Origin: Arthrobacter ruber | GTDB lineage: Bacteria > Actinomycetota > Actinomycetes > Actinomycetales > Micrococcaceae | Assembly: GCF_002954225.1 (NCBI RefSeq) | Contig: NZ_PPTH01000011.1 | Coordinates: 5,934-69,933 of the forward strand | Length of the DNA stretch: 64,000 nucleotides | Direction of reading: 5' to 3' | Shown here: piece after piece, positions 8,809-17,091 of the stretch | How positions within the stretch are numbered: the stretch's first letter is position 1 | Layout: each line of letters begins with the position of its first letter | Position numbers and translations under genes: made by a program | Notes under the pieces: generated by a model | The model's database searches: none | Told to the model about the DNA's origin: nothing | What the model saw: the letters and a program-made list of their open reading frames with translations, nothing else

Positions 8809-10323
8809 GTGCCGGTAGACACCGAGTTACGAAAGCGCGGATCAGTGATACTCGAAGAAGAGTTGCTCAGAGGTTACCCACCCGTCCGGGCCATCGACCC
8901 GGAAGTCATCGCTGCCGCCGTCAAGGCCTCCGGACGGATTTTGGTAGTCCTCGATGACGATCCCACCGGCACCCAGTCAGTTGCCGACCTTCCGGTCCTC
9001 ACCTCCTGGGAGTCGGACGATTTCGCATGGGCGTTCGCCCAGCGCATCGACGGTACACCGGCACCGGCGGTCTACGTCCTGACCAACACTCGCAGCCTCG
9101 ACCCGGGGACCACAGCGTCGCGCAACCGGGAGATTGTCACCAATTCGCTTCATGCCGCCGAGACTGCGGGGATCACCGTCGGCTTCGTCAGCCGCAGCGA
9201 CTCGACCCTCCGCGGTCACTTCCCGCTCGAGACCGACGTCATCGGCGCAACCCTGCTGTCACGCACGGGCATCGGGACCGACGGCGTCGTCCTGGTGCCG
9301 GCCTTTCCCGACGCCGGCCGCATCACAATCGGTGGCACTCACTACTTGCGTGGCGATGACGGTGCGGTCACTCCGGTCGCCGACACCGAATTCGCCCTGG
9401 ACGCCACCTTTGGATTCACGTCATCGGACCTCGGTGACTATGTGGCTGAGAAGACTGGCGGGTCGGCCGGTGCCGTCATCCGGCTCGACCTCTCGACCAT
9501 CCGCTCCGGCGCGGAGGGCATCGCCGACGCTCTGGAGGCGGCGGCCGATGCCATCCCTGTCGTGGTCGACGCCGTCACCGAGGACGATCTCCGGGCACTC
9601 GCCCTGGGCCTTGAGGAATCCGAACGACGCGGCAAGAAGCTGCTGTACCGGGTGGGTCCACCGTTCGTCCGTGCCCGGATAGGCCAGGGCGAGCGCACGC
9701 CGCTGACGGCAGAAGACGTGTTCATGGGCCTGGACGCTCCCGCCTCGGGTGGGCTGGTCGTGGTGGGCTCGCATGTGGGGCTGACCACCCGGCAGCTGGA
9801 CGCCCTGGTCGCACGGCGGCCCGAGGCCCGGCTCGTCGAGCTCGACGTCCAAGCCGTCCTCGATCCCGAACGGCGGCATACCGGTGTGGCGGAAGCCGTC
9901 CGGGCCGTCGTCGACGGCCTCCCATCCGGCGAGGTCATCCTGCATACCAGCCGCCGCCTGATCCGGTCCGACGATCCGGAGCAGAGCCTGGAGTTCGCCC
10001 GTACCGTCTCGCGGGCAGTGGTCGACGTCGTCCGGTCCACGATCGCCGAGACTCCGGTGCGCTTCGTCATTGCCAAGGGTGGCATCACGTCCTCCGACGT
10101 CGCCGCACACGGGCTCTCGATCCGCCGTGCGCTGGTGCGCGGACCGATGCTGCCGGGCATTGTGTCCCTCTGGCAGCCGGCCGACGGCCCGGCCGGTTCC
10201 ATCCCGTTCGTGGTGTTCGCCGGCAACGTCGGAACCGACACATCCCTTGCTGACGTGGTCGATGTCCTCCGCGTCCCCGCGACGGGTTCCGCCGCTACCA
10301 CGGGCGCCACTCTTGAAGTATGA
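8809..10323 (+). CDS. Four-carbon acid sugar kinase (DUF1537 / OtnK-DtnK type)
   Basis: A 504-aa member of the DUF1537 kinase family, which phosphorylates threonate, 2-/3-oxo-tetronates or related acids with ATP. The N-terminal substrate domain opens with LVVLDDDPTGTQSVADLPVL, including the family's DDDPTG motif. SRSDSTLRGHFPLE and VVLVPAFPDAGR follow. The C-terminal nucleotide-binding domain ends with FVIAKGGITSSDVAAHGL and VVFAGNVG. The start is uncertain: GTG at 8809 gives the longest protein and has no ribosome binding site, while GTG at 8845 would remove 12 residues. It is first in a four-gene run with the dehydrogenase, regulator and SDR, and its end overlaps the next gene by 11 bases. 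Confidence 0.9.
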   Translation: MPVDTELRKRGSVILEEELLRGYPPVRAIDPEVIAAAVKASGRILVVLDDDPTGTQSVADLPVLTSWESDDFAWAFAQRIDGTPAPAVYVLTNTRSLDPGTTASRNREIVTNSLHAAETAGITVGFVSRSDSTLRGHFPLETDVIGATLLSRTGIGTDGVVLVPAFPDAGRITIGGTHYLRGDDGAVTPVADTEFALDATFGFTSSDLGDYVAEKTGGSAGAVIRLDLSTIRSGAEGIADALEAAADAIPVVVDAVTEDDLRALALGLEESERRGKKLLYRVGPPFVRARIGQGERTPLTAEDVFMGLDAPASGGLVVVGSHVGLTTRQLDALVARRPEARLVELDVQAVLDPERRHTGVAEAVRAVVDGLPSGEVILHTSRRLIRSDDPEQSLEFARTVSRAVVDVVRSTIAETPVRFVIAKGGITSSDVAAHGLSIRRALVRGPMLPGIVSLWQPADGPAGSIPFVVFAGNVGTDTSLADVVDVLRVPATGSAATTGATLEV

Positions 10324-11281
10324 CCCTGAGCGCGCGACGGTCGCCGTCCTCGGCCTCGGTGCCATGGGCCTGCCGATGGCAACCCGGCTGGCCGGCAGGT
10401 TCGCGGTGACCGGGTACGACTCCATGGGGGCCTCACGGGAGAGGGCCGAGAAGGCAGGACTCCCGTGTGCAGCGACGGCCACCGACGCGGTGACCGATGC
10501 CGGGATCGTGCTGCTCGCAGTCCGAGACGCCGCTCAGGTGGAGGATGTCCTCTTCGGCGACGACGGGGTTGCGGCTGCTCTCATGACAGGCGCCACCGTC
10601 GTGATGACCAGCACCGTGGGGATGGACGCAGTCGCTTCCTGGGCCGAGCGGCTCGGCGACCTGGGTGTGGCGCTGGTCGACGCACCGTTGTCCGGCGGGC
10701 CGGTGCGAGCCGGCGAGGGTGATCTGCTGATCGTGGTGGGCGCTGATCCATCGGCCCTGGACACCGCTCGGCCCGTCCTGGAGCGGCTCGCGTCGACGCT
10801 GACCGTCGTCGGGAACAAGGCCGGTGACGGCCAGGCGATGAAGACGGTGAACCAGCTGCTCTGCGGCGTACACATCGCTGCGGCTGCGGAGGCTCTCGCG
10901 CTCGCCGATGCGCTCGGGCTGGACCAGCCGCTGGTTCTTGCTGCGCTCGAGACCGGGGCGGCGTCGTCGTTCATGCTGTCCAACCGGGGGCCCCGCATGG
11001 TGCAGGGGTACGACGACCCTGCCGACGTGCTCAGCAGGCTGGACATCTTCGTCAAGGACCTCGGCATTGTGGGAAAGGCAGCGCGGACGGCAGGACTTGC
11101 GGCGCCGGTCGCTGCGGCCGCCGAGCAGCTGTTCCTGCTGGGCCAGACCCAAGGCCTGGGCACTGCCGACGATTCGTCGGTGATCAAGGTGGTCGCACCG
11201 CAGCGGCGCGCCGCTGCGATGGACGCCACCGCTATGAACACCGCGGGAGGGGAGGCCGATGGCACGGAGACCGCTTGTTGA
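10313..11281 (+). CDS. NAD(P)-dependent 3-hydroxyisobutyrate-dehydrogenase-family oxidoreductase (LtnD-like)
   Basis: A 322-aa beta-hydroxyacid dehydrogenase. The Rossmann motif GLGAMGLPMATRLAG sits near residue 15, the substrate-binding signature DAPLSGGPVRAGEGDL in the middle, and GDGQAMKTVNQLL carries the expected catalytic lysine. Members beside DUF1537 kinases oxidise L-threonate or D-erythronate at C2 (LtnD). The same role is likely here from context. TTG at 10313 is the only start that begins just before the Rossmann fold; it lies inside the end of the kinase gene. The end overlaps the GntR gene by 23 bases, so translation is coupled. The C-terminal ~20 residues extend past the usual end. 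Confidence 0.88.
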   Translation: MKYDPERATVAVLGLGAMGLPMATRLAGRFAVTGYDSMGASRERAEKAGLPCAATATDAVTDAGIVLLAVRDAAQVEDVLFGDDGVAAALMTGATVVMTSTVGMDAVASWAERLGDLGVALVDAPLSGGPVRAGEGDLLIVVGADPSALDTARPVLERLASTLTVVGNKAGDGQAMKTVNQLLCGVHIAAAAEALALADALGLDQPLVLAALETGAASSFMLSNRGPRMVQGYDDPADVLSRLDIFVKDLGIVGKAARTAGLAAPVAAAAEQLFLLGQTQGLGTADDSSVIKVVAPQRRAAAMDATAMNTAGGEADGTETAC

Positions 11282-11981
11282 ATCGGTGTTCGACGACATC
11301 CTCGAACGGATCATCGACGGCACGTACCAGCCCGGCGCGGCACTTCCCTCGGAGAACGACCTGGCGGCTTCCCTGGACGTCAGCCGGTTGACGGTCCGTG
11401 AGGCGCTCAAGCAGCTCCAGGCGCAGCACGTGGTGCAGATCAAGCGTGGCTTGGGGACCTACGTCAATCCGGCCGCCCAGTGGACCGATCTGCAGGCCAT
11501 CCTCAGGCACGCATCGACCACCGCCGACTCTCCCGACGTGTCGTTGCGGCTGCTGGAGGTCCGGCGGATGGTGGAAACCGGTGCCGCTGAGCTGGCCGCG
11601 CTTCATGCCACCGACGAGGACCTGGCCAGGATGGCGACGGCGAATGCCGCGCTGCAGACGGCCCACGAGGCGCGCGACCTCGACGCTGTCACTGCGGCGG
11701 ACATCGCGTTCCATGACGCGATCTTCAGGGCCTCGGCCAACCCGTTCCTGCCGGTCGTTCTCGGACCGCTTAGCAGGTTGCTGTACACGATGCGGCGGGA
11801 GACGTCGTCTTTCCACGAGGTACAGCAGCACGCCATCGCCCACCACACGTCGGTGCTGGAGGCCATCCGTACCCGGAACCCGGAGATGGCCCGCCAGGCG
11901 ATGCAAGCCCACATCAACCAGACGTACGACGACTACGAACGTTTCATCCGCCCGCAAAGACAACACCAGGAGATCACGTGA
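11259..11981 (+). CDS. GntR-family regulator, FadR subgroup (FCD domain)
   Basis: A 240-aa repressor or activator. Residues 1-75 form the winged helix-turn-helix (LPSENDLAASLDVSRLTVREALKQL), and residues 90-230 the all-helical FCD ligand-binding domain (EVRRMVETGAAELAA, ADIAFHDAIFRAS, and HHTSVLEAI with metal-ligand histidines). FCD regulators bind small acids, so it probably senses the cassette's substrate or an intermediate and controls both divergent units. GGGAGGGGAGG precedes the ATG. It overlaps the dehydrogenase upstream (23 bases) and the SDR downstream (GTGA). Confidence 0.93.
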   Translation: MARRPLVESVFDDILERIIDGTYQPGAALPSENDLAASLDVSRLTVREALKQLQAQHVVQIKRGLGTYVNPAAQWTDLQAILRHASTTADSPDVSLRLLEVRRMVETGAAELAALHATDEDLARMATANAALQTAHEARDLDAVTAADIAFHDAIFRASANPFLPVVLGPLSRLLYTMRRETSSFHEVQQHAIAHHTSVLEAIRTRNPEMARQAMQAHINQTYDDYERFIRPQRQHQEIT

Positions 11982-12742
11982 CTTTTCCGATCGAACGCAC
12001 CGCAGTTCTCACCGGAGCAGCGTCGGCCCGCGGCATCGGCCGCGCGACCGCCGACAGGCTGGCCCGCGACGGCTGGTCGGTGGCGATCCTCGACATCGAC
12101 GGCAGCGCAGCGGAAGAGGCCGCAGCGGACATTGCGCAGCGGCACGGTGTGCAGACAGTCGGCGTCGCCGCCGATGTCTCCGACGAGGCGTCCGTCGATG
12201 CCGCCCTGACCACCGTCGAAGCATCGGTGCCGCCGATCGTCGCACTGGTGAATCTCGCCGGAATCAGTTCCCCCACCGAGTTCATGCAGGAGACCAAGGA
12301 AGCCTGGGAGCGGGTGTTCGCGGTCAACATGACCGGCACGTTCCTGGTCACGCAGCGCGCCCTGCACGGGATGATCGAGCGCGGACTCGGCCGCGTGGTC
12401 AGCATCTCCTCCATCTCGGCACAGCGCGGCGGCGGCACCTACTCGAAGGTGGCCTATAGTGCATCCAAGGCCGGCATCATCGGCTTCACCCGCGCCCTGG
12501 CACGTGAGATGGGCGAGCACGGCATCACCGTCAACGCCGTCGCTCCCGGACCGGTGGACACCGACATCATGGGCGGCACCCTCACCGAGGAACGCAAGCA
12601 GGACATGTCCAGGGACATACTGATGGGGCGGGTCGGAACCGTCGACGATATCGCCGCCCTGATCTGCTTCCTGGTGGGACCTGACGCCGGTTACATCACC
12701 GCCGCCACCTACGACATCAATGGTGGTCTGCAGATCTCCTAG
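11978..12742 (+). CDS. Short-chain dehydrogenase/reductase (FabG-like)
   Basis: A 254-aa classical SDR. The cofactor motif TGAASARGIGRATADRLA is at the N-terminus, and an acidic residue (DIDG) after beta-2 suggests NAD(H) preference. NLAGISS, the catalytic serine (SISSISAQRGG), YSASKAG (Tyr and Lys) and the ITVNAVAPGPVDTDI tail motif follow. The GTG start overlaps the regulator stop as GTGA, with AGGAG 6 bases before it. It ends the cassette and is followed by a terminator. Context suggests oxidation or reduction of a four-carbon acid-sugar intermediate; the real substrate is unknown. Confidence 0.92.
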   Translation: MTFPIERTAVLTGAASARGIGRATADRLARDGWSVAILDIDGSAAEEAAADIAQRHGVQTVGVAADVSDEASVDAALTTVEASVPPIVALVNLAGISSPTEFMQETKEAWERVFAVNMTGTFLVTQRALHGMIERGLGRVVSISSISAQRGGGTYSKVAYSASKAGIIGFTRALAREMGEHGITVNAVAPGPVDTDIMGGTLTEERKQDMSRDILMGRVGTVDDIAALICFLVGPDAGYITAATYDINGGLQIS

Positions 12743-12754
12743 CCACCGGGAACG

Positions 12755-12780
12755 GGGCGGGTCCCTGTCGGGATCCGCCC
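12755..12780 (+). terminator. Hairpin terminator closing the acid-sugar cassette
   Basis: An 11-base stem with one G-T wobble (12755-12765 with 12770-12780) and a TGTC loop, 12 bases after the SDR stop. It marks the end of the kinase-dehydrogenase-regulator-SDR transcript. Confidence 0.75.
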
Positions 12781-12870
12781 TATCAGCTCTCCGATGGTCT
12801 TCCGGTACGGGTTGTCCACATCGGCTTCGGAGGGCTTCTCCGTGCCCTCGGCGGTGGGGATGCTGGAGCA

Positions 12871-13521
12871 ATGCCACCCCTGGACAGTTCCGACGCCGCA
12901 GCACCGCCCGAGAGGATCCTCGGTGCGGACGGGCGGCCCCTGACCTCCACCGGGGGCGCACTGCTCCATGCCGGGGAGGTCTTCACGTCGCCGGAGCTGC
13001 AGGCCATGCGGCTCGACGGACTCGTGCGCCTCGTCATCGGGGACACCTATCTCCGCAGCGACTTCAGGGAGGATCCCGCGTTGAGGGCGCAGGCCGCGGT
13101 CCGCTGCGTCCCCGCGCCGCTCCGGGCACGCGTGGCCCTGGGCCGTACCTGTGCCGCCTGGATCTACGGGTGCGCTCCCCTGCCCGCACTGATCAGCCTC
13201 GTCACGGACCATCGGCGTCGCACCACGGCTCTGCCGCCGTTCTCGCCCGCCGTGATGCATCAGGTGGCGCTCGGGCCCTTCGACGTCAACCTGGTGGGCG
13301 GGGTGTCCGTGACCACGCCCCTGCGGACCGCGCTGGACATCGCGGTGCACGGGGAGGACACCGACGCGGTGCCCATCCTCCGGGCCATCGGTAGCGCCGG
13401 GAACCTGGGCTGTCCCCTCCGGCTCGTCGAGGCGGCACTCGTCACCACTCCGCGCGTGCCGGGCAAGACCAAGGCGCTCACGCGGCTGCGCCTCGCGCGC
13501 CAGCATCGGTGCCGGGTGTGA
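12871..13521 (+). CDS. Conserved hypothetical protein next to rel (AbiEi-antitoxin-like)
   Basis: A 216-aa soluble protein. The middle resembles the actinobacterial AbiEi/'type IV antitoxin-like' family in layout: a 'LDGLVRLVIGDTYLR' segment, then a 'R..LGRTCAAWIYG' segment, then a long C-terminal half ending in an Arg-rich tail. This resemblance is by eye and not secure; no nucleotidyltransferase toxin partner lies beside it. No signal peptide or membrane segment. It is convergent with rel, the two stops being only 10 bases apart. The ATG at 12871 follows a weak GGAG. Confidence 0.7.
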   Translation: MPPLDSSDAAAPPERILGADGRPLTSTGGALLHAGEVFTSPELQAMRLDGLVRLVIGDTYLRSDFREDPALRAQAAVRCVPAPLRARVALGRTCAAWIYGCAPLPALISLVTDHRRRTTALPPFSPAVMHQVALGPFDVNLVGGVSVTTPLRTALDIAVHGEDTDAVPILRAIGSAGNLGCPLRLVEAALVTTPRVPGKTKALTRLRLARQHRCRV

Positions 13522-13531
13522 CCGCGAACCG

Positions 13532-15937
13532 TCAGGGGCGGCGCTGGGAGCCCGTGGTCCGGTACACGTCGAACACGCCGTCGATCCGGCGTACGGCGCT
13601 GAGGATGTGGCTCAGGTACTTCGGATCGCCCATCTCGAACGCGAAGCGCGACATCGCCACCCGGTCCGACGACGTGTTGACGTTCGCGGCAAGGATGTTG
13701 ACGTGGTTCTCGGCGAGTACGCTCGTCACGTCGGACAGCAGGCTCTTGCGGTCCAGCGCCTCCACCTGGATCTCCACGAGGAACACGCTCGACTGCGTGG
13801 GCGCCCACTCCACGGGCACGATCCGGTCCGGCTGGTCGCGCAACTCCTGCACGTTGCGGCAGTCGCTGCGGTGCACGGAGACACCCGAACCGCGGGTGAC
13901 GAACCCGATGATCGGATCCGGCGGCACAGGCGTGCAGCAGCGCGCGAGCTTGACCCACACATCGCCCACACCCCGGACCGTGACGCCCGAGTCGGAAAAC
14001 TTGGGACGCCGCGGCTGCGTGGCGACCGCCGTCTCCGCGATCTTGTCCTCGGCGCCCTCGTGACCGCCCATGAGCGCCACGAGATGCTCGATGACGTTCT
14101 GCGCGGAGGTGTGGCCGTCCCCGACCGCGGCATAGAGGGCCGAGATGTCCTGGTGCTTGAGTTCCCCCGCGACCGTCATCAGGGCGCTGTGCGTCATCAT
14201 GCGCTGCAGCGGGAGGTTCTGCTTGCGCATCGCGCGCGTCAGCAGCTCCTTGCCCTTGTCGATGGCCTCCTCGCGGCGCTCCTTGGTGAACCACTGCCGG
14301 ATCTTGTTCCGGGCGCGCGGGCTCTTGACGAAACCCTGCCAGTCCTGGCTGGGACCCGCCCCCTCGGCCTTGGAGGTGAAGATCTCCACCCAGTCACCGT
14401 GGTTCAGCTCGCTGTTGAGGGGCACGAGCTTGCCGTTGACCCGGGCGCCGATGGTCCGGTGCCCCACCTCGGTGTGCACGGCGTACGCGAAGTCGACCGG
14501 CGTCGACCCCGCCGGCAGCGCCATGACCTCGCCCTTGGGCGTGAAGACGAAGACCTCGCGGGCGTTGATCTCGAACCGCAGTGAGTCGAGGAACTCGTCC
14601 GGGTCCGAGGTCTCCTGCTGCCAGTCCACAAGACTCCGCAGCCAGCCCATGTCGCCGTTGTCCGACGCCTCGAGCTGCCGGCCGCCGCTCTTGTACTTCC
14701 AGTGCGCGGCCACGCCGTACTCGGCGCGCCGGTGCATGTCGTGGGTACGGATCTGGATCTCCACGGGCTTCCCGCCCGGTCCGATCACCGTGGTGTGCAG
14801 CGACTGGTACATGTTGAACTTGGGCATCGCGATGTAGTCCTTGAACCGCCCGGGCAGGGGGTTCCAGCGGGAGTGCAGCGAGCCGAGGGTCGCATAGCAG
14901 TCGCGCACGCTGTCCACCAGCACGCGCACGCCCATGAGGTCATGGATGTCGTCGAAGTCCTTGCCCCGGACGATCATCTTCTGGTAGATCGAGTAGTAGT
15001 GCTTGGGGCGGCCCGTGATCGTCGCCTTGATCTTCACCGCTCGGAGATCCTCATCGATCTGGTTGCGGACGAGGCTGAGGTGCTTCTCCCGCTCGGGCGT
15101 CCGGTCCCCTACCATCCGGACGATCTCCTCGTACACCTTCGGGTGCAGGGCGGCGAACGAGAGATCCTCGAGCTCCCACTTGATGGTGTTCATGCCGAGG
15201 CGGTGCGCGAGCGGCGCGAAGATCTCGAGGGTCTCCCTCGCCTTCTTCGCCGACGACGCCGGCGAGACGAAACGCCAGGTACGGGCGTTGTGCAGCCGGT
15301 CGGCGAGCTTGATGACGAGGACCCGGATGTCCTTCGCCATGGCCACGACCATCTTGCGGACGGTCTCGGCCTGCGCGGCGTCGCCGAAGGACACCTTGTC
15401 GAGCTTGGTGACGCCGTCCACGAGCATCGCGACCTCGGGCCCGAAGTCGCGTTTGAGCTCCTCGAGGGTGTACGAGGTGTCCTCCACGGTGTCGTGCAGG
15501 AGCGCCGCCGCGAGGGTGGTGCCGGTCATGCCGAGTTCGGCAAGGATCGTGGCGACGGCCACGGGATGCGTGATGTAGGGATCGCCGCTCTTGCGCGTCT
15601 GGCCTTCGTGGCTCCGCTCGGCCACGAGGTAGGCCCGCTGGATGAGGTCCAGGTCCTCGCGCGGGTTGTTCGCCCGGACGGTGCGCAGCAGCGGCTCGAG
15701 CACCGGTGAGTAGCCGGAGGACCCGCGCCCGGTCAGCCGGGCGATGCGCGCCCGGGTCCGGCCGCGACGGCCCGGAGCCGCCTGGTCGGCGCTCGTCGCC
15801 GACGGCGCCGAGGTGGGCGAGGCCGGCTGCACGAGCCCCCGGCCGAGACCGGGGCGCGTGGCATCGGTGGCGACCGGTCCGGGGATGCCGGGTGCCACAG
15901 CACCCTGATCGCCTCCGGGGTTCACCGCTTCAGCCAT
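13532..15937 (-). CDS. rel: Bifunctional (p)ppGpp synthetase/hydrolase Rel
   Basis: Makes and degrades the stringent-response alarmone (p)ppGpp. It is 801 aa with all the long-RSH domains. The N-terminal HD hydrolase carries [14 protein letters not shown]. The synthetase shows [13 protein letters not shown] followed by RGKD, the RXKD charge motif of bifunctional enzymes rather than the EXDD of RelA-only enzymes. The TGS domain ([20 protein letters not shown]), the helical region and a zinc-finger-like Cys-containing segment ([10 protein letters not shown]) follow. The C-terminal ACT domain ends the protein. The first ~75 residues are low-complexity Gly/Ala/Pro/Arg. GAGGGA precedes the ATG. 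Confidence 0.97.
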   Translation of the reverse strand: MAEAVNPGGDQGAVAPGIPGPVATDATRPGLGRGLVQPASPTSAPSATSADQAAPGRRGRTRARIARLTGRGSSGYSPVLEPLLRTVRANNPREDLDLIQRAYLVAERSHEGQTRKSGDPYITHPVAVATILAELGMTGTTLAAALLHDTVEDTSYTLEELKRDFGPEVAMLVDGVTKLDKVSFGDAAQAETVRKMVVAMAKDIRVLVIKLADRLHNARTWRFVSPASSAKKARETLEIFAPLAHRLGMNTIKWELEDLSFAALHPKVYEEIVRMVGDRTPEREKHLSLVRNQIDEDLRAVKIKATITGRPKHYYSIYQKMIVRGKDFDDIHDLMGVRVLVDSVRDCYATLGSLHSRWNPLPGRFKDYIAMPKFNMYQSLHTTVIGPGGKPVEIQIRTHDMHRRAEYGVAAHWKYKSGGRQLEASDNGDMGWLRSLVDWQQETSDPDEFLDSLRFEINAREVFVFTPKGEVMALPAGSTPVDFAYAVHTEVGHRTIGARVNGKLVPLNSELNHGDWVEIFTSKAEGAGPSQDWQGFVKSPRARNKIRQWFTKERREEAIDKGKELLTRAMRKQNLPLQRMMTHSALMTVAGELKHQDISALYAAVGDGHTSAQNVIEHLVALMGGHEGAEDKIAETAVATQPRRPKFSDSGVTVRGVGDVWVKLARCCTPVPPDPIIGFVTRGSGVSVHRSDCRNVQELRDQPDRIVPVEWAPTQSSVFLVEIQVEALDRKSLLSDVTSVLAENHVNILAANVNTSSDRVAMSRFAFEMGDPKYLSHILSAVRRIDGVFDVYRTTGSQRRP

Positions 15938-16028
15938 GTCCAGTCCCTCGATCTCGATCCGGGATCCCGTGAGGATCGCCTGCGCCGCACGTCAGGCGGC
16001 ATCTCCAAGTCTAGCCGGGCCGGAAGCG

Positions 16029-16068
16029 CCTCAGCCGCAGGGGCCCGTACGGGCCCCTGCGGCTGAGG
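16029..16068 (-). terminator. Perfect 19-base-pair terminator of the sec operon
   Basis: Two perfectly complementary 19-base arms (16029-16047 and 16050-16068) meet at a central TA. It lies 25 bases past the secF stop on the minus strand, ends the secD-secF transcript and insulates rel. Confidence 0.85.
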
Positions 16069-16092
16069 ACGGCTGGTTCGGGTCGGGCGCCG

Positions 16093-17091
16093 TCAGACGG
16101 CCGCCGCCTCGAGCGTGCGCCGCGCGAGGACCTTCTTCTCCTGCTTCTTCAGCTCCGGCTCGTTCAGCCGCAGCGCCGCGTACAGGGGGGCGGCGATGAA
16201 GATGGTGCCCAGCGTGCCCAGGATGATCCCGATGAACAGGGCCAGCGAGAGATCCTGGAGGGTGCCGGCACCCAGCAGGAACGCGCCGATGAACAGGATC
16301 GACGCGACGGGCAGGATGGCCACCACCGAGGTGTTGATCGACCGCACGAGCGTCTGGTTCACCGCGAGGTTCACCTGCTCGGCGAAGGTCCGCTTCGTCG
16401 AGATCGTGATGTCCGCGGTGTTCTCGCGGATCTTGTCGAACACCACCACTGTGTCGTACAGCGCGTAACTGAGGATGGTCAGGAAGCCGATGATCGCCGA
16501 CGGCGTGACCTCGAAGTCGCTGAGCGAGTACAGGCCGGCGGTGACCACCATGACGACGACGAGCGCGGCCATCGCGGCCAGGGCCATCTTCCACGTACGG
16601 AAGTAGATGGCCATCAGGACCGCGGCCAGGAAGACGAAGACCCCGAAGCCGATCAGGGCCTGACGGCTGACGTCCTCGCCCCAGGTCGGGCCGACGAAGC
16701 TCGAGGTCACCTGGTCCTCGTCGACGCCGTACCCGCTGACGAGGTTGTCCCGGACGCTGAGCGTCTCGTCGTCGGACAGGCGCTCGGTCTGGATGCGCAT
16801 GGTGTCCGCGGCGATGTTGGTCACGCGTGGGACGGCGTCGGTGACGACGTCGGTGACGGCGCGCTCACCGATGGCGACGTCCGTGTTCTCCGTCGCGGAG
16901 ACGGTGAACTCCGAGCCGCCGCGGAAGTCGATGCCGAGGTTGAAGCCGCCCTTGACCACCGGGATGAGGATCGAGATCAGGAGCGCGATGCCTGCGATGA
17001 GGAACCAGAGGTTCCGCTTGGCGACGAAGGGGTAGGAGCGCTTTCCCGAGTACAGCTCGTTGCCGAACGTGGCGAAGCTTGTGCGGCTCAT
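16093..17091 (-). CDS. secF: Protein translocase subunit SecF
   Basis: A membrane partner of SecD that uses the proton gradient to help SecYEG export proteins. 332 aa with six membrane helices. A first helix after residue 25 is followed by the family motif GIDFRGGSEF and a periplasmic loop (about 55-130). The C-terminal helices then carry NTADITISTKRTFAEQV and the SINTSVVAILPV stretch. ATG at 17091 is used because it overlaps the secD stop as ATGA and gives the expected start (MSRTSFATFGNELYSG). The frame continues upstream inside secD, but that longer product would be an artefact. Confidence 0.96.
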   Translation of the reverse strand: MSRTSFATFGNELYSGKRSYPFVAKRNLWFLIAGIALLISILIPVVKGGFNLGIDFRGGSEFTVSATENTDVAIGERAVTDVVTDAVPRVTNIAADTMRIQTERLSDDETLSVRDNLVSGYGVDEDQVTSSFVGPTWGEDVSRQALIGFGVFVFLAAVLMAIYFRTWKMALAAMAALVVVMVVTAGLYSLSDFEVTPSAIIGFLTILSYALYDTVVVFDKIRENTADITISTKRTFAEQVNLAVNQTLVRSINTSVVAILPVASILFIGAFLLGAGTLQDLSLALFIGIILGTLGTIFIAAPLYAALRLNEPELKKQEKKVLARRTLEAAAV

